Source of the DNA: Paenirhizobium cremeum | GTDB taxonomy: Bacteria; Pseudomonadota; Alphaproteobacteria; Rhizobiales; Rhizobiaceae | NCBI RefSeq assembly: GCF_022884085.1 | Contig: NZ_JAGGCS010000013.1 | Span: forward strand, 80,476 to 144,475 | DNA length: 64,000 nucleotides | Reading direction: 5' to 3' | Notes under the pieces: generated by a model | Told to the model about the DNA's origin: nothing | Database searches by the model: none | The model's input: only the letters and a program-made list of their open reading frames with translations | Translations under genes and position numbers: made by a program | In this document: positions 1 through 6,997 of the stretch, piece after piece | How positions within the stretch are numbered: the stretch's first letter is position 1 | Layout of the letters: every line of letters begins with the position of its first letter

Positions 1-573
1 AGCCCCCTCCTCCATCGCGGCGGAAATTAGCTTGCGTACATCACGCCGGCAGATAGTCAGCGACTCTTTAGTTCGTCTGAACCGCAGGCGCTCAGCAGCG
101 ACTTCTTGTGCCAGTGCTGCAAGTTCCGCAGCGCGAGCCAAAAGTGGAGAAAGATCGAATCCAAAGGCCTGCTCGATATCGCCACCCTTGTCACGGTGAG
201 CGTAGCGCTTGCCGTTCGGACTATCCTTGCGCTGGATGAGCCCGGCTTCGACCAACGCAGCCAAATGCCGCCGCAAGGTCGTTCCGGTAATGCCGTGCGC
301 TCTGACAGACAGCTGGGCATTGGATGGAAAGACCACCAATCCACTATCGCAGTTGAGCTCGCTCTCTGGATAGAACGTCAGCAATGCGTCCAGCACAGTC
401 AGCGCCCTGTCCTGGAGCCCAAGGCGTTCACGGGCCTCACAGGCGTCGCGAAACACTTTCCATTTTTCGACCGGGCGGTTTAGTTTCGTCTCGGACGTCT
501 GGAGCTGCCTCTTTACAAGAGCAAGCACAGCCGGCCGCCGCCCAAAGGGCGTCGTCACATTTCCCGTCTGCAT
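1..573 (-). CDS. repC: Replication initiator RepC, N-terminal part (cut by left edge)
   Basis: The frame starts at ATG 571-573 and stays open to the window edge, giving 191 codons of the roughly 400 usual for RepC. It begins MQTGNVTTPFGRRP and contains the winged-helix segment TLRRHLAALVEAGLIQRKD followed by SPNGKRYAHRDKGGDI and FGFDLSPLLAR, all typical of RepC. RepC is the replication initiator of repABC plasmids, and oriV normally lies within its coding sequence, here probably beyond the edge. A ribosome site (AAGGTGAAGGA) precedes the ATG. It is the third gene of the repABC operon and is separated from repB by 191 bp that encode an antisense RNA. Confidence 0.95.
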   Translation of the reverse strand, partial: MQTGNVTTPFGRRPAVLALVKRQLQTSETKLNRPVEKWKVFRDACEARERLGLQDRALTVLDALLTFYPESELNCDSGLVVFPSNAQLSVRAHGITGTTLRRHLAALVEAGLIQRKDSPNGKRYAHRDKGGDIEQAFGFDLSPLLARAAELAALAQEVAAERLRFRRTKESLTICRRDVRKLISAAMEEGA

Positions 574-632
574 ATTCCTTCACCTTTCTTCAGGCAAAAG
601 AAATCCGCTCACCAAAACGATGCCAAAGACTC

Positions 633-661
633 TTGACTGGGATTCATGGAAATGCGATTCT
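633..661 (+). promoter_or_regulatory. Promoter of the repABC antisense RNA
   Basis: TTGACT (633-638), a 17-bp spacer and GATTCT (656-661) form a sigma70-type promoter that points away from repC, against the repABC transcript. This is the position and orientation of the counter-transcribed RNA promoter in known repABC plasmids. The expected transcription start is about 667-669. Confidence 0.75.
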
Positions 662-666
662 CGATC

Positions 667-720
667 TTGCTAGGAATTGAGAGAGGCTTCCATGACGGAA
701 ACGTTTTGGGGGCCTTTTTC
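667..720 (+). ncRNA. Counter-transcribed RNA (incompatibility RNA) of repABC
   Basis: This is a predicted small RNA of about 50 nt opposite the repB-repC leader. It follows a good promoter and ends in a terminator with arms at 684-691 (AGGCTTCC) and 708-715 (GGGGGCCT, with G-T pairs), then a T run. In repABC plasmids this RNA pairs with the repC leader, lowers RepC synthesis and causes incompatibility. The call rests on position, orientation and structure; the exact ends are inferred. Confidence 0.75.
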
Positions 721-764
721 TTTTGTCGCGGTCTCTCCTCTTGACCAATTAACGAGTGTCTCGA

Positions 765-1778
765 TCACACCTCTTGGTGAGTTGGATCGGAATGATTGTT
801 GTATTCGTTTAGAAGATCAGGCATTCGGTCCGCCAGCCAGCGCGCGAAAGCGCGTTCCTGCTTCGGGATTGAGACCGTAGTTCCAGCTGAATTACTCTTC
901 ATGCGGCCAAAAACTCGGTCACCCACGGCGAAGTCAACAATCTCTTCAGTTGGTTCCGCAGTCACTTTGTCGGCTGCAGCACTTGCAGCTCGTATCGCTT
1001 GGGCAATACGGCTGGAGCTGTCAGCGCCTCGAAACTCGACCGTGTTGATTATCTTGCGAACACGTGCTGCGCTGCTCGGATCTTTCAGCAACTCGGCAAA
1101 TGCGGTCCATTTCGGTCGACCAACTCCTTTTGCTCTACCGATCGCAAGAATGATGTCTTCGGGAACCGCCTCCGTCACTCGAAACAGATGCGATATTGCC
1201 GCTTCTGAAGTTCCCAAGATTGGGCACATGGCGCGATGGGAAAGGCCAGCACTTTTGAGCTGTACTGCCCACATTGCCTGCTCGATCCAGGTCAGGTTTT
1301 CCCGAACACCATTCTCAAGCGATTGCTCTTCAATCAATTGCCGATCGGAAAGCTCTCGAACATACGCTCGAATCTTTATGGTCTCCGGTCGATCCGCTTC
1401 TGTCATTATGGCCTTGATCGCCGCCCATCGACGGTACCCGTAGGCAAGCTGATAATGATCCGGTTTCGTCGGATGCGGCCGAACGAGAACCGGAATTTTT
1501 TGGCCTTCGCTTGCGATAGAAACCTTAAGCGCCTCGAGCTCTTTGGCCGCATCTTCGTCGTTGCCAAAGCGATCTCTATAGGGGGAGCGGTCGATACGGT
1601 CAGGATCGAGTGAAATGACACTATCTTCGGTGAGCTGTGTCAGTGCTCGACCCACATTGGAAATGACAGGTGAAGAGTGCCGCCGCGCCAGCGAGTGCTT
1701 GTCAGACGCGTCCGACACCACAGTAGATTCTGTCCGGTTTTCGGCGGCCGCCATTCGCTGAAGGATGCTTTTCTTCAT
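765..1778 (-). CDS. repB: Plasmid partitioning protein RepB (ParB family)
   Basis: RepB (337 aa) is the centromere-binding partner of RepA. It has a ParB nuclease-like fold around residues 60-150 (DPDRIDRSPYRDRFG, GQKIPVLVRPHP, YQLAYGYRRWAA) and then the helix-turn-helix region (QLIEEQSLENGVRENLTW, GTSEAAISHLFRV). Its ATG overlaps the repA stop by four bases (ATGA at 1775-1778), indicating translational coupling. Length and domain order are normal for the family. The downstream gap to repC carries the antisense RNA. Confidence 0.95.
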   Translation of the reverse strand: MKKSILQRMAAAENRTESTVVSDASDKHSLARRHSSPVISNVGRALTQLTEDSVISLDPDRIDRSPYRDRFGNDEDAAKELEALKVSIASEGQKIPVLVRPHPTKPDHYQLAYGYRRWAAIKAIMTEADRPETIKIRAYVRELSDRQLIEEQSLENGVRENLTWIEQAMWAVQLKSAGLSHRAMCPILGTSEAAISHLFRVTEAVPEDIILAIGRAKGVGRPKWTAFAELLKDPSSAARVRKIINTVEFRGADSSSRIAQAIRAASAAADKVTAEPTEEIVDFAVGDRVFGRMKSNSAGTTVSIPKQERAFARWLADRMPDLLNEYNNHSDPTHQEV

Positions 1779-2989
1779 GTGCTACGCCCCCAAACTTTGT
1801 GAACGAGGTCGAGGATTTCGGAGTTAACTCGATCAGCGCTCTCAATTGCACGCTTCAACGCTTCACGACCGACCTCGCCCGACTCAAGCTCGTATAGGGT
1901 CTTCTTCGCTACCGCTGCACCGGCGATTGCCGTCGATTCGAGCGCCTCCGCAACGAGTACATCATCACCAAACAACCGGCGCATGACTCCAGACATGTAC
2001 TTCTGGGGCCCGTCATTCGGGTTCACGCGAGTGAGCAGGAAACGGAAAAAGTCATGCTCAAATTTAGCTCCAAACTGCCCCAGAACTTCCGATAGATCGG
2101 AGATCATGATCAGGAACTGATTGCACGATGCAACGTCGAGCATCGCCGGATGAACGGTAATGATTAAGGACGTGGCTGCGTAAAGAGCGGCGAGCGTCGA
2201 GTATCCAAGGGACGGTGGGGTGTCGATGATCACGATATCGTATCGATCATCGACACGGGCCAGGGCGCTGCTTAACCGCTCGAAAAACAAACCCAAGTCA
2301 TCTCTGGTTTTCGAGGTCAGATAGGATGGGGTATCAAACTCAAAATCCATTAGCTCCAGATTTCCAGGAACTAGATCGACACCCGGGAAATAGGTTGGCC
2401 GGATCACTTCAGCGAGCGGCCGCCTCTCATTGTCATATCGAATGGCTGCATAGGCTGTCTGGTTCTCGCCGAGATCGAACTCGGGCTGAATACCAAATAG
2501 CGCAGTCATCGATGCTTGCGGATCAAGATCCAGACACAGGACCCGATAACCCTGAAGCCCTAGAAAATGTGCGAGATGGATAGAAGTGGTTGTCTTGGAA
2601 CTACCACCTTTAAAATTGGCCGTAGCAATTACCTGAAGCTTTTCTCCTTTGCGACGATGCGGGAGCAGTTCGCCAGCTTCGTCCGGACGAAGTTCGGCCA
2701 AGAATGCCCTCAGTTCCTTGACCTGTTCTATCGTGTAGGTTCGCCTATTGTTTTCTGCACGCTCGGGCAAAGGCCCCTTCCCTTCCAGCGTCAACTGGCG
2801 AAGAGTACTTTCCGGAATCTTGAGTAACCGCACCAGGTCCAGGGTTGAGAATGTCCGGCCAAATGTTTTCTGCGCAGAGGGTGGATAGACAGCCTCACGC
2901 ATATCGTTCAGCTCCGCAGAGAGTTTCGAGGTGTAGACCCCGATCTTCGACGCAGTGTCTCTGACGCTCTGAGAAGTTGGCTGCAACAT
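1775..2989 (-). CDS. repA: Plasmid partitioning ATPase RepA (ParA family)
   Basis: RepA (404 aa) is a ParA-type ATPase that drives partition and represses the repABC operon. An N-terminal DNA-binding region (residues 45-105; LKIPESTLRQLTLEGKGPLP) precedes the deviant Walker A motif KGGSSKTTT near residue 127, LDLDPQASMT, and the Walker B-like IVIIDTPPSLGY. A ribosome site AGAGGA precedes the ATG. It is the first gene of repABC. The upstream 225 bp hold two 18-bp palindromes that may be parS sites or the RepA operator. Confidence 0.96.
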   Translation of the reverse strand: MLQPTSQSVRDTASKIGVYTSKLSAELNDMREAVYPPSAQKTFGRTFSTLDLVRLLKIPESTLRQLTLEGKGPLPERAENNRRTYTIEQVKELRAFLAELRPDEAGELLPHRRKGEKLQVIATANFKGGSSKTTTSIHLAHFLGLQGYRVLCLDLDPQASMTALFGIQPEFDLGENQTAYAAIRYDNERRPLAEVIRPTYFPGVDLVPGNLELMDFEFDTPSYLTSKTRDDLGLFFERLSSALARVDDRYDIVIIDTPPSLGYSTLAALYAATSLIITVHPAMLDVASCNQFLIMISDLSEVLGQFGAKFEHDFFRFLLTRVNPNDGPQKYMSGVMRRLFGDDVLVAEALESTAIAGAAVAKKTLYELESGEVGREALKRAIESADRVNSEILDLVHKVWGRST

Positions 2990-3075
2990 TCAATCCTCTT
3001 GACGGTTCTGACCACTTTACGAGATCATTTCCGTCAGAGATGCCAGACTGACTCCGATTCTTCAAGGCGTTTTTC

Positions 3076-3092
3076 GTTAACAAGAAGTTAAC
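3076..3092. promoter_or_regulatory. GTTAAC-AAGAA-GTTAAC repeat upstream of repA
   Basis: Two copies of the palindrome GTTAAC are separated by 5 bp, about 90 bp upstream of the repA start. This could be part of the repA promoter or a protein-binding site. It does not match the GTTNNNNGCNNNNAAC parS form known for one group of repABC plasmids. Function is inferred from position only. Confidence 0.4.
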
Positions 3093-3101
3093 GCATCGAG
3101 G

Positions 3102-3189
3102 TGCCCGACTTTACAGTTGTAAAGTTTTTGGTCGATACGCATCAAGGATGCCCGACTTTACAATTGTAAAGTTTTGGGTCGATGCGCAT
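3102..3189. repeat. Tandem 41-bp repeat with 18-bp palindromes (candidate parS or operator)
   Basis: Two 41-bp units (3102-3142 and 3149-3189) differ at three positions and are offset by 47 bp. Each holds an 18-bp palindrome, ACTTTACARTTGTAAAGT, at 3108-3125 and 3155-3172; the second is perfect. They lie 119 to 200 bp upstream of the repA start. RepB centromere sites (parS) and RepA operators are both found near repABC promoters, so either role is possible. Confidence 0.6.
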
Positions 3190-3215
3190 GAGGCCCGACA
3201 GTTATGCCAGGGGCC

Positions 3216-4085
3216 CTACCCTGTAGAAGAGCTGAACTGTCGCAGATAGTCAGCGACTGCCTGAGCCTTTGCGGCGGCAGTGATTACTGCACGTGAATCC
3301 TGCTTGAGCACCTTGAGCCAGTTTTCAACGTAAGTCGCGGTGTTGTCTCGCGGATCATGCTCGATACCAAGATCGGCGCAGACGAACGCGGCTGAGATCT
3401 CGGCAACAAGCTCCTCCATGGCGTAGGCCTCACTGCCGAACCGCCCACTTAGGTCACGGCCCAAACGTGCCTTTGCACCACTCCAATGAGAAATTTCATG
3501 AAGAACAGTGCTGTAAAGGTGAATCTCGCTGAGGAACCGCCCCCGATCCGGAATCAGAATGTCATCGAGACCAGGGCGATAACAAGCCTGCTTGCCGCCG
3601 TAGGTGATCTTCGCGCCAGTGCGATCTATGAAGGATTCGACGTTTTCGAGGACTGGAACGGCATCCATTGGCACATCATCGGCCGGGCTCTTGAAGCGGT
3701 CAGGCAGGTTATCGATCTGCTCGACGTTGAAGACAGCGTAGCCCTTGAGATAGGGGACTGCGCGATCGTCCGCCTCCTGATCCTTCGGCGTGAAGGTGCC
3801 GTACTTGACGACGAGGGTTCCTTGTTCGCCCTTGCGGACCTGAGCGCCAAGCTCCTGAGCCTGCCGGTAAGTCATCCATGTGTTTTCGTCGTAGCCGGCG
3901 AGTTGCCCGGAGAGCCAAAGCATGACCACGTTGATACCGCGATAGGCTTCGCCGGAGGCACGCAGCGGCGTAGCCGACCTGCGAACATTTCCGCGCCATG
4001 GCCGAATCCAAGGCTTGGTGCCGGCCTCGAGCTGCTGGATGATGGTGTCGGTGATCCGCTGGTAGGTGTCCTTTACGCTCTGCAT
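3216..4085 (-). CDS. ardC: ArdC-like antirestriction protein (zincin)
   Basis: This 289-residue protein has an N-terminal ArdC ssDNA-binding domain (residues 1-130; IIQQLEAGTKPWIRPW, INVVMLWLSG, RKGEQGTLVVKYG) and a C-terminal metallopeptidase-like domain with HEISH at 196-200 and EELVAEISA as a likely third ligand region. ArdC/TraC proteins protect incoming plasmid DNA from restriction. The frame is open upstream to 4286, but ATG 4083-4085 is preferred because AGGAG lies just ahead of it and homology starts at MQSVKDTYQRITD. It is the last gene of a minus-strand series of plasmid-maintenance genes. Confidence 0.88.
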   Translation of the reverse strand: MQSVKDTYQRITDTIIQQLEAGTKPWIRPWRGNVRRSATPLRASGEAYRGINVVMLWLSGQLAGYDENTWMTYRQAQELGAQVRKGEQGTLVVKYGTFTPKDQEADDRAVPYLKGYAVFNVEQIDNLPDRFKSPADDVPMDAVPVLENVESFIDRTGAKITYGGKQACYRPGLDDILIPDRGRFLSEIHLYSTVLHEISHWSGAKARLGRDLSGRFGSEAYAMEELVAEISAAFVCADLGIEHDPRDNTATYVENWLKVLKQDSRAVITAAAKAQAVADYLRQFSSSTG

Positions 4086-4306
4086 TGCCGTCTCCTGTTC
4101 GTTGGTTGACGGCAAAGATCCGAAGATAGCGAAACGAGCCCATGCACCCGTAGGGCCGCAACGGAGTGTAGGACCGCGCAAGCGGTTGAATGGGTGAGGG
4201 GCTATCGTAGTTTGTCCGTCAAACCATCCAACGGACAGGAGAGGGCGCTGAGCGTAGGCACCCCGGCCGACGATACGGGCCCTCACTGCAGCGACAGGGC
4301 CGCAGA

Positions 4307-5383
4307 TCAGCGCTCTCGGTCGTCTTGGTCGCGGTTTCGCTGGCGATCGGCAAGCTGCTGCGCTTCGATAGCCTTAAGCTCCGCATTGATGTGCTGCGAC
4401 TGAGGCTCTTGGGCCTTTTGCTGACCTGGCTGCGAATGGGCATCTTGGACCTGTTCCGGCCGACCCAGAGTCTTGAAATCAGATCTTGCGGTGAACCTAA
4501 CTTCCTCGTCGTCAGCAGGTATTTGCTCGGGGAGATCAGCACGATCTACGGCCACAATCCCCTTTTCGGTCACGAGGCTCGCTACTCGATTGTCATGGCC
4601 GAGAACCTGGCCTTCGATCACTTCGCCCTGGCGGGCCGTGCGGATATTATGCTCGAACGGTTTCTCGCCAGCCTGCTCAAGATCGGACATGGCACTGCGG
4701 ATCGCCTCGCGGCGGTTAGGATCCATTGCATCCTGGATGAGGTGCTTCATCGCCGGACTGGACGGATCATTCGTGGTCTCAATGGATGCCTCGATCATGC
4801 GAGGTTTGGTGATGACGGTCAGATCGATATCATGCCCATAGGTGCGGCCCAATGAGACCACCAGAGCTTCGTTTGCCCTTCCATTGCCTTCGCGAAAGGC
4901 ATGAACATAGTTCAACTCAGATAGGACGTGAGCGGCCTTCTCGGCGAATTGCTCGGGTGTGGCGGCTCGCAAGCCCTGAACGTCTCTAGCAGGCCTCAGC
5001 GCCTCGTTGAGACCCATTTCGATGCGCGAGCCGGGGAGGAAAGTCGTATCGCCCTTCGAAAGCCCGCCTACCGGCTCTACCCGATGCCCATCGACGACAG
5101 GACTTTCATTGCGCGTGTGTCCTGCCCATTCATAGATATCTTGAAAGATGTAGCCGTGCAGAGCCTTCAGATGCGCTGCGTCGTGATTACCGGTAGGGCC
5201 TTTTCCCTCGGCCAGCTCCGTAATCCTTGAGTCCGTAATCGCGTACTCGGCTTCGCGCAGTTCTGAATAGCTCCTGATATTGAGCTTGTTCTTCAGAACA
5301 TCCTTGTAATCCTCATCCCCTGACGTGTTGGGATAGGTGTAGGAGCCTTTGGCTTCATCATCGCGGGCCAAGCGAAACCTCAT
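4307..5383 (-). CDS. Fic domain toxin, probable AMP-transferase
   Basis: The 358-residue protein carries the Fic active-site motif HAFREGNGR at 161-169, with an intact catalytic His and the EGNGR anion-binding loop. Such proteins transfer AMP from ATP to a target. The N-terminal half (NKLNIRSYSELREAEY, ALHGYIFQDIYEWAGHTR) and the domain around 245-305 resemble Bartonella Bep-type Fic proteins, but no BID secretion domain is seen. The C-terminus is Gln-rich. It lies 53 bp after its small antitoxin. No Shine-Dalgarno sequence is visible because a terminator hairpin ends five bases before the toxin ATG triplet's adjoining G-C. Its target is unknown. Confidence 0.88.
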   Translation of the reverse strand: MRFRLARDDEAKGSYTYPNTSGDEDYKDVLKNKLNIRSYSELREAEYAITDSRITELAEGKGPTGNHDAAHLKALHGYIFQDIYEWAGHTRNESPVVDGHRVEPVGGLSKGDTTFLPGSRIEMGLNEALRPARDVQGLRAATPEQFAEKAAHVLSELNYVHAFREGNGRANEALVVSLGRTYGHDIDLTVITKPRMIEASIETTNDPSSPAMKHLIQDAMDPNRREAIRSAMSDLEQAGEKPFEHNIRTARQGEVIEGQVLGHDNRVASLVTEKGIVAVDRADLPEQIPADDEEVRFTARSDFKTLGRPEQVQDAHSQPGQQKAQEPQSQHINAELKAIEAQQLADRQRNRDQDDRER

Positions 5384-5385
5384 GC

Positions 5386-5414
5386 AAAAAGGCCGCCTGA
5401 GTTCACAGGCGGCC
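5386..5414 (-). terminator. Intrinsic terminator between Fic antitoxin and toxin
   Basis: A perfect 9-bp inverted repeat (5391-5399 GGCCGCCTG and 5406-5414 CAGGCGGCC, 6-nt loop) is followed on the minus strand by TTTTT. The toxin ATG (5381-5383) begins only two bases after the T run. The element should stop most transcripts from the antitoxin and may also hinder ribosome access to the toxin start. Confidence 0.75.
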
Positions 5415-5436
5415 GCTATAAATGTCTAGATGATGA

Positions 5437-5643
5437 TCAAGGCCGCTTGTATCGGGCCAGCATCTCTTGGCGCATTTCCTCGGAAGTGATGTCCCCAGCG
5501 ACGTAGCGGGCCTTCGCTTCTTCCAAGACCGGGTCACCGGTGTAACCCTGCCGCATATTCGCAGCGCGTGCCTGATCTGAAGCCTTCTTCCGTGCTGCAA
5601 CAGCTTCCGGAGAGCGATCGGGGCGAGGGGCATGAACGTTCAT
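5437..5643 (-). CDS. Fic antitoxin, FicA/VbhA-like
   Basis: This is a 68-residue protein directly upstream of the Fic toxin. The C-terminal part (AKARYVAGDITSEEMRQEM) resembles the helical antitoxin domain of class I Fic inhibitors such as VbhA. The inhibitory helix normally carries [S/T]xxxE[G/N]; the best match here is ANMRQG, with Ala and Gln in place of Ser/Thr and Glu. A ribosome site GGAGG lies nine bases before the ATG. Identity as antitoxin is inferred from size, position and the C-terminal motif; the altered motif is unusual. Confidence 0.72.
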   Translation of the reverse strand: MNVHAPRPDRSPEAVAARKKASDQARAANMRQGYTGDPVLEEAKARYVAGDITSEEMRQEMLARYKRP

Positions 5644-5678
5644 TGGCAGAGCCTCCAGTTACTGTTCAACTTAGCACA

Positions 5679-5722
5679 AAAAGAGCCGAATATCCAGCGA
5701 ATGCGGGGTAAGCGGCTCTTTT
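5679..5722. terminator. Bidirectional terminator
   Basis: Arms AAAAGAGCCG (5679-5688) and CGGCTCTTTT (5713-5722) are perfectly complementary, leaving T runs on both strands. The element separates the DUF736 gene from the antitoxin gene on the minus strand, so the Fic pair likely has its own promoter. Confidence 0.65.
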
Positions 5723-5727
5723 ATGGT

Positions 5728-5755
5728 GGGAGCCCGATCGGAGATCGGGCCTCCC
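5728..5755 (-). terminator. Hairpin after the DUF736 gene
   Basis: GGGAG-CCCGATC at 5728-5739 pairs with GATCGGG-CCTCCC at 5743-5755 with one bulge. It begins eight bases after the DUF736 stop codon. There is no strong T run, so it may act with the adjoining bidirectional terminator. Confidence 0.5.
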
Positions 5756-5762
5756 AGAGCGA

Positions 5763-6095
5763 TCAATCGCGGGGTTCCCATTCGATGATGGCCTGCAGTG
5801 CCACGTCATCTTGGCCGGGGTAGCGGCCCAAGTTGGCGTTGAAGCCGAGGCGCTTGATGGAGAGGGTGTAGTACGGCTTCCCTTCTCCGCTGGTCTTCTT
5901 CCAGATGCCGCCAACTTCGATGTCGTGGCCGCGAGGTGACTTGGCATAGACGCGATGCGTCGGAGCCTTTTCGTTGGTGGAGTCGAAAGGTGTAACCTTG
6001 ATGTCCAGGTCCCGGTCGATGGTGGAGATGAGGCCGGTTCCTTTGGCATTGTCGATGTCGTCTTTGTCGAACTGGATGAAGTTGGTCATGCTCAT
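5763..6095 (-). CDS. DUF736 family protein
   Basis: This 110-residue protein starts MSMTNFIQFDKDD, matching DUF736, a small family common on rhizobial plasmids and of unknown function. Conserved stretches include IDRDLDIKVTPF, APTHRVYAKSPRG and IEVGGIWKKT, ending in IIEWEPRD. The frame is open to 6200, but ATG 6093-6095 follows AGGAGTGATTAAC and fits the family. A terminator pair follows it. No enzymatic motif is evident. Confidence 0.85.
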   Translation of the reverse strand: MSMTNFIQFDKDDIDNAKGTGLISTIDRDLDIKVTPFDSTNEKAPTHRVYAKSPRGHDIEVGGIWKKTSGEGKPYYTLSIKRLGFNANLGRYPGQDDVALQAIIEWEPRD

Positions 6096-6490
6096 GTTAA
6101 TCACTCCTCTATGGTGGTTGCGATGATCGTTCATAAGGCACGGCGAAAAGCGGTGCGCACCGTAGGCCGGAGCGCAGCGAAGGAGGCTGGACGGGAACAA
6201 ATTTTGTTTCGCGAGGAAGCTGAAGGCGGGGAAAATTTGGAGACGAACGGCTTTGCGCCAACCGCGTCGCCGTGCGAACGGGCATCAAGAGCAACCACTT
6301 TGGAGGTGTGGGGCCTGAGCGCTTGCAGCAATAAGTCACCTCGAAAAATGGGACATCGGCACAGGTCAAGGGCGGGATTGTGCTGAATGCAGCCGAACCA
6401 GCAGCCTGAAACAAGAGGCTGGGGTAACCAAGAGTTCCACCAAAACATGAGATCTCGCCATCTGTTGCCCATATCAGCGCCGCCAGTCGT
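6096..6490. other. Intergenic region upstream of the DUF736 gene
   Basis: This stretch of 395 bp holds the ribosome site of the DUF736 gene at its left end. Overlapping open frames on both strands have no ribosome sites and low-complexity, Arg/Pro/Ser-rich translations. I see no convincing gene or hairpin. Confidence 0.5.
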
Positions 6491-6997
6491 TCAGTTGCCG
6501 GAATGGCTGCGGCGATAGGAGGAGGGTGATTCAACCTGAGCGCCCCACAAGCCTTGGCCTAGCTGCCGGGCTCTTGCCTCGGCGCGGCGATACTGGTCCA
6601 GGTCGATCGGATGGGATCTTGGCAGATACCGCAACAAGAGGCTGGCTTGGCCCGCCTTCACCATTTCAAGGCCAATATCCGAGTTGTCGATGAAGCACTG
6701 GCCGACAAGGCGTTTGTACTGGTCTCGATCGACTTCAACGCAGCGGACATGCTTGCCATCGATCATGCGGGCGAGGAAGCGACGTGCCTCAATCCCGCAA
6801 TTCCATATCACACCGTTTTTGGAGCCAGTCTGATCCCACTCACAGGCGTCAATGGCCGCGATACGGATCCTCTGTTGGCGAATGCTGAAGGTGTCACCGT
6901 CGATCACTCGCGCCCGGCCTGAATAGTCGGCCGCTGCAGAAGACGCGGTGAACAAAAGCGCGGCCAGCGCGGCTCCAACCAAGCGATTTCCTATCAC
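6491..6997 (-). CDS. Secreted thermonuclease (SNase-like)
   Basis: This 168-residue protein has a signal peptide (MIGNRLVGAALAALLF...ASSAAA) and then a staphylococcal-nuclease fold: GRARVIDGDTFSIRQQRIRI, IDACEWDQ, GIEARRFLARMIDGK, DRDQYKRLVGQCF and ARARQLGQGLWG. Such proteins hydrolyse nucleic acids in the periplasm or outside the cell. The start is GTG 6995-6997, overlapping the stop of the upstream repC-like gene (GTGA), with GGAGG seven bases ahead. Translational coupling to a replication initiator is unusual. Confidence 0.82.
   Translation of the reverse strand: MIGNRLVGAALAALLFTASSAAADYSGRARVIDGDTFSIRQQRIRIAAIDACEWDQTGSKNGVIWNCGIEARRFLARMIDGKHVRCVEVDRDQYKRLVGQCFIDNSDIGLEMVKAGQASLLLRYLPRSHPIDLDQYRRAEARARQLGQGLWGAQVESPSSYRRSHSGN

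Noticed and set aside
6109..6534. 141-codon minus-strand frame upstream of the DUF736 gene
   Set aside because: Its start lies inside the thermonuclease gene in another frame, it lacks a ribosome site and its translation has no pattern of a real protein.
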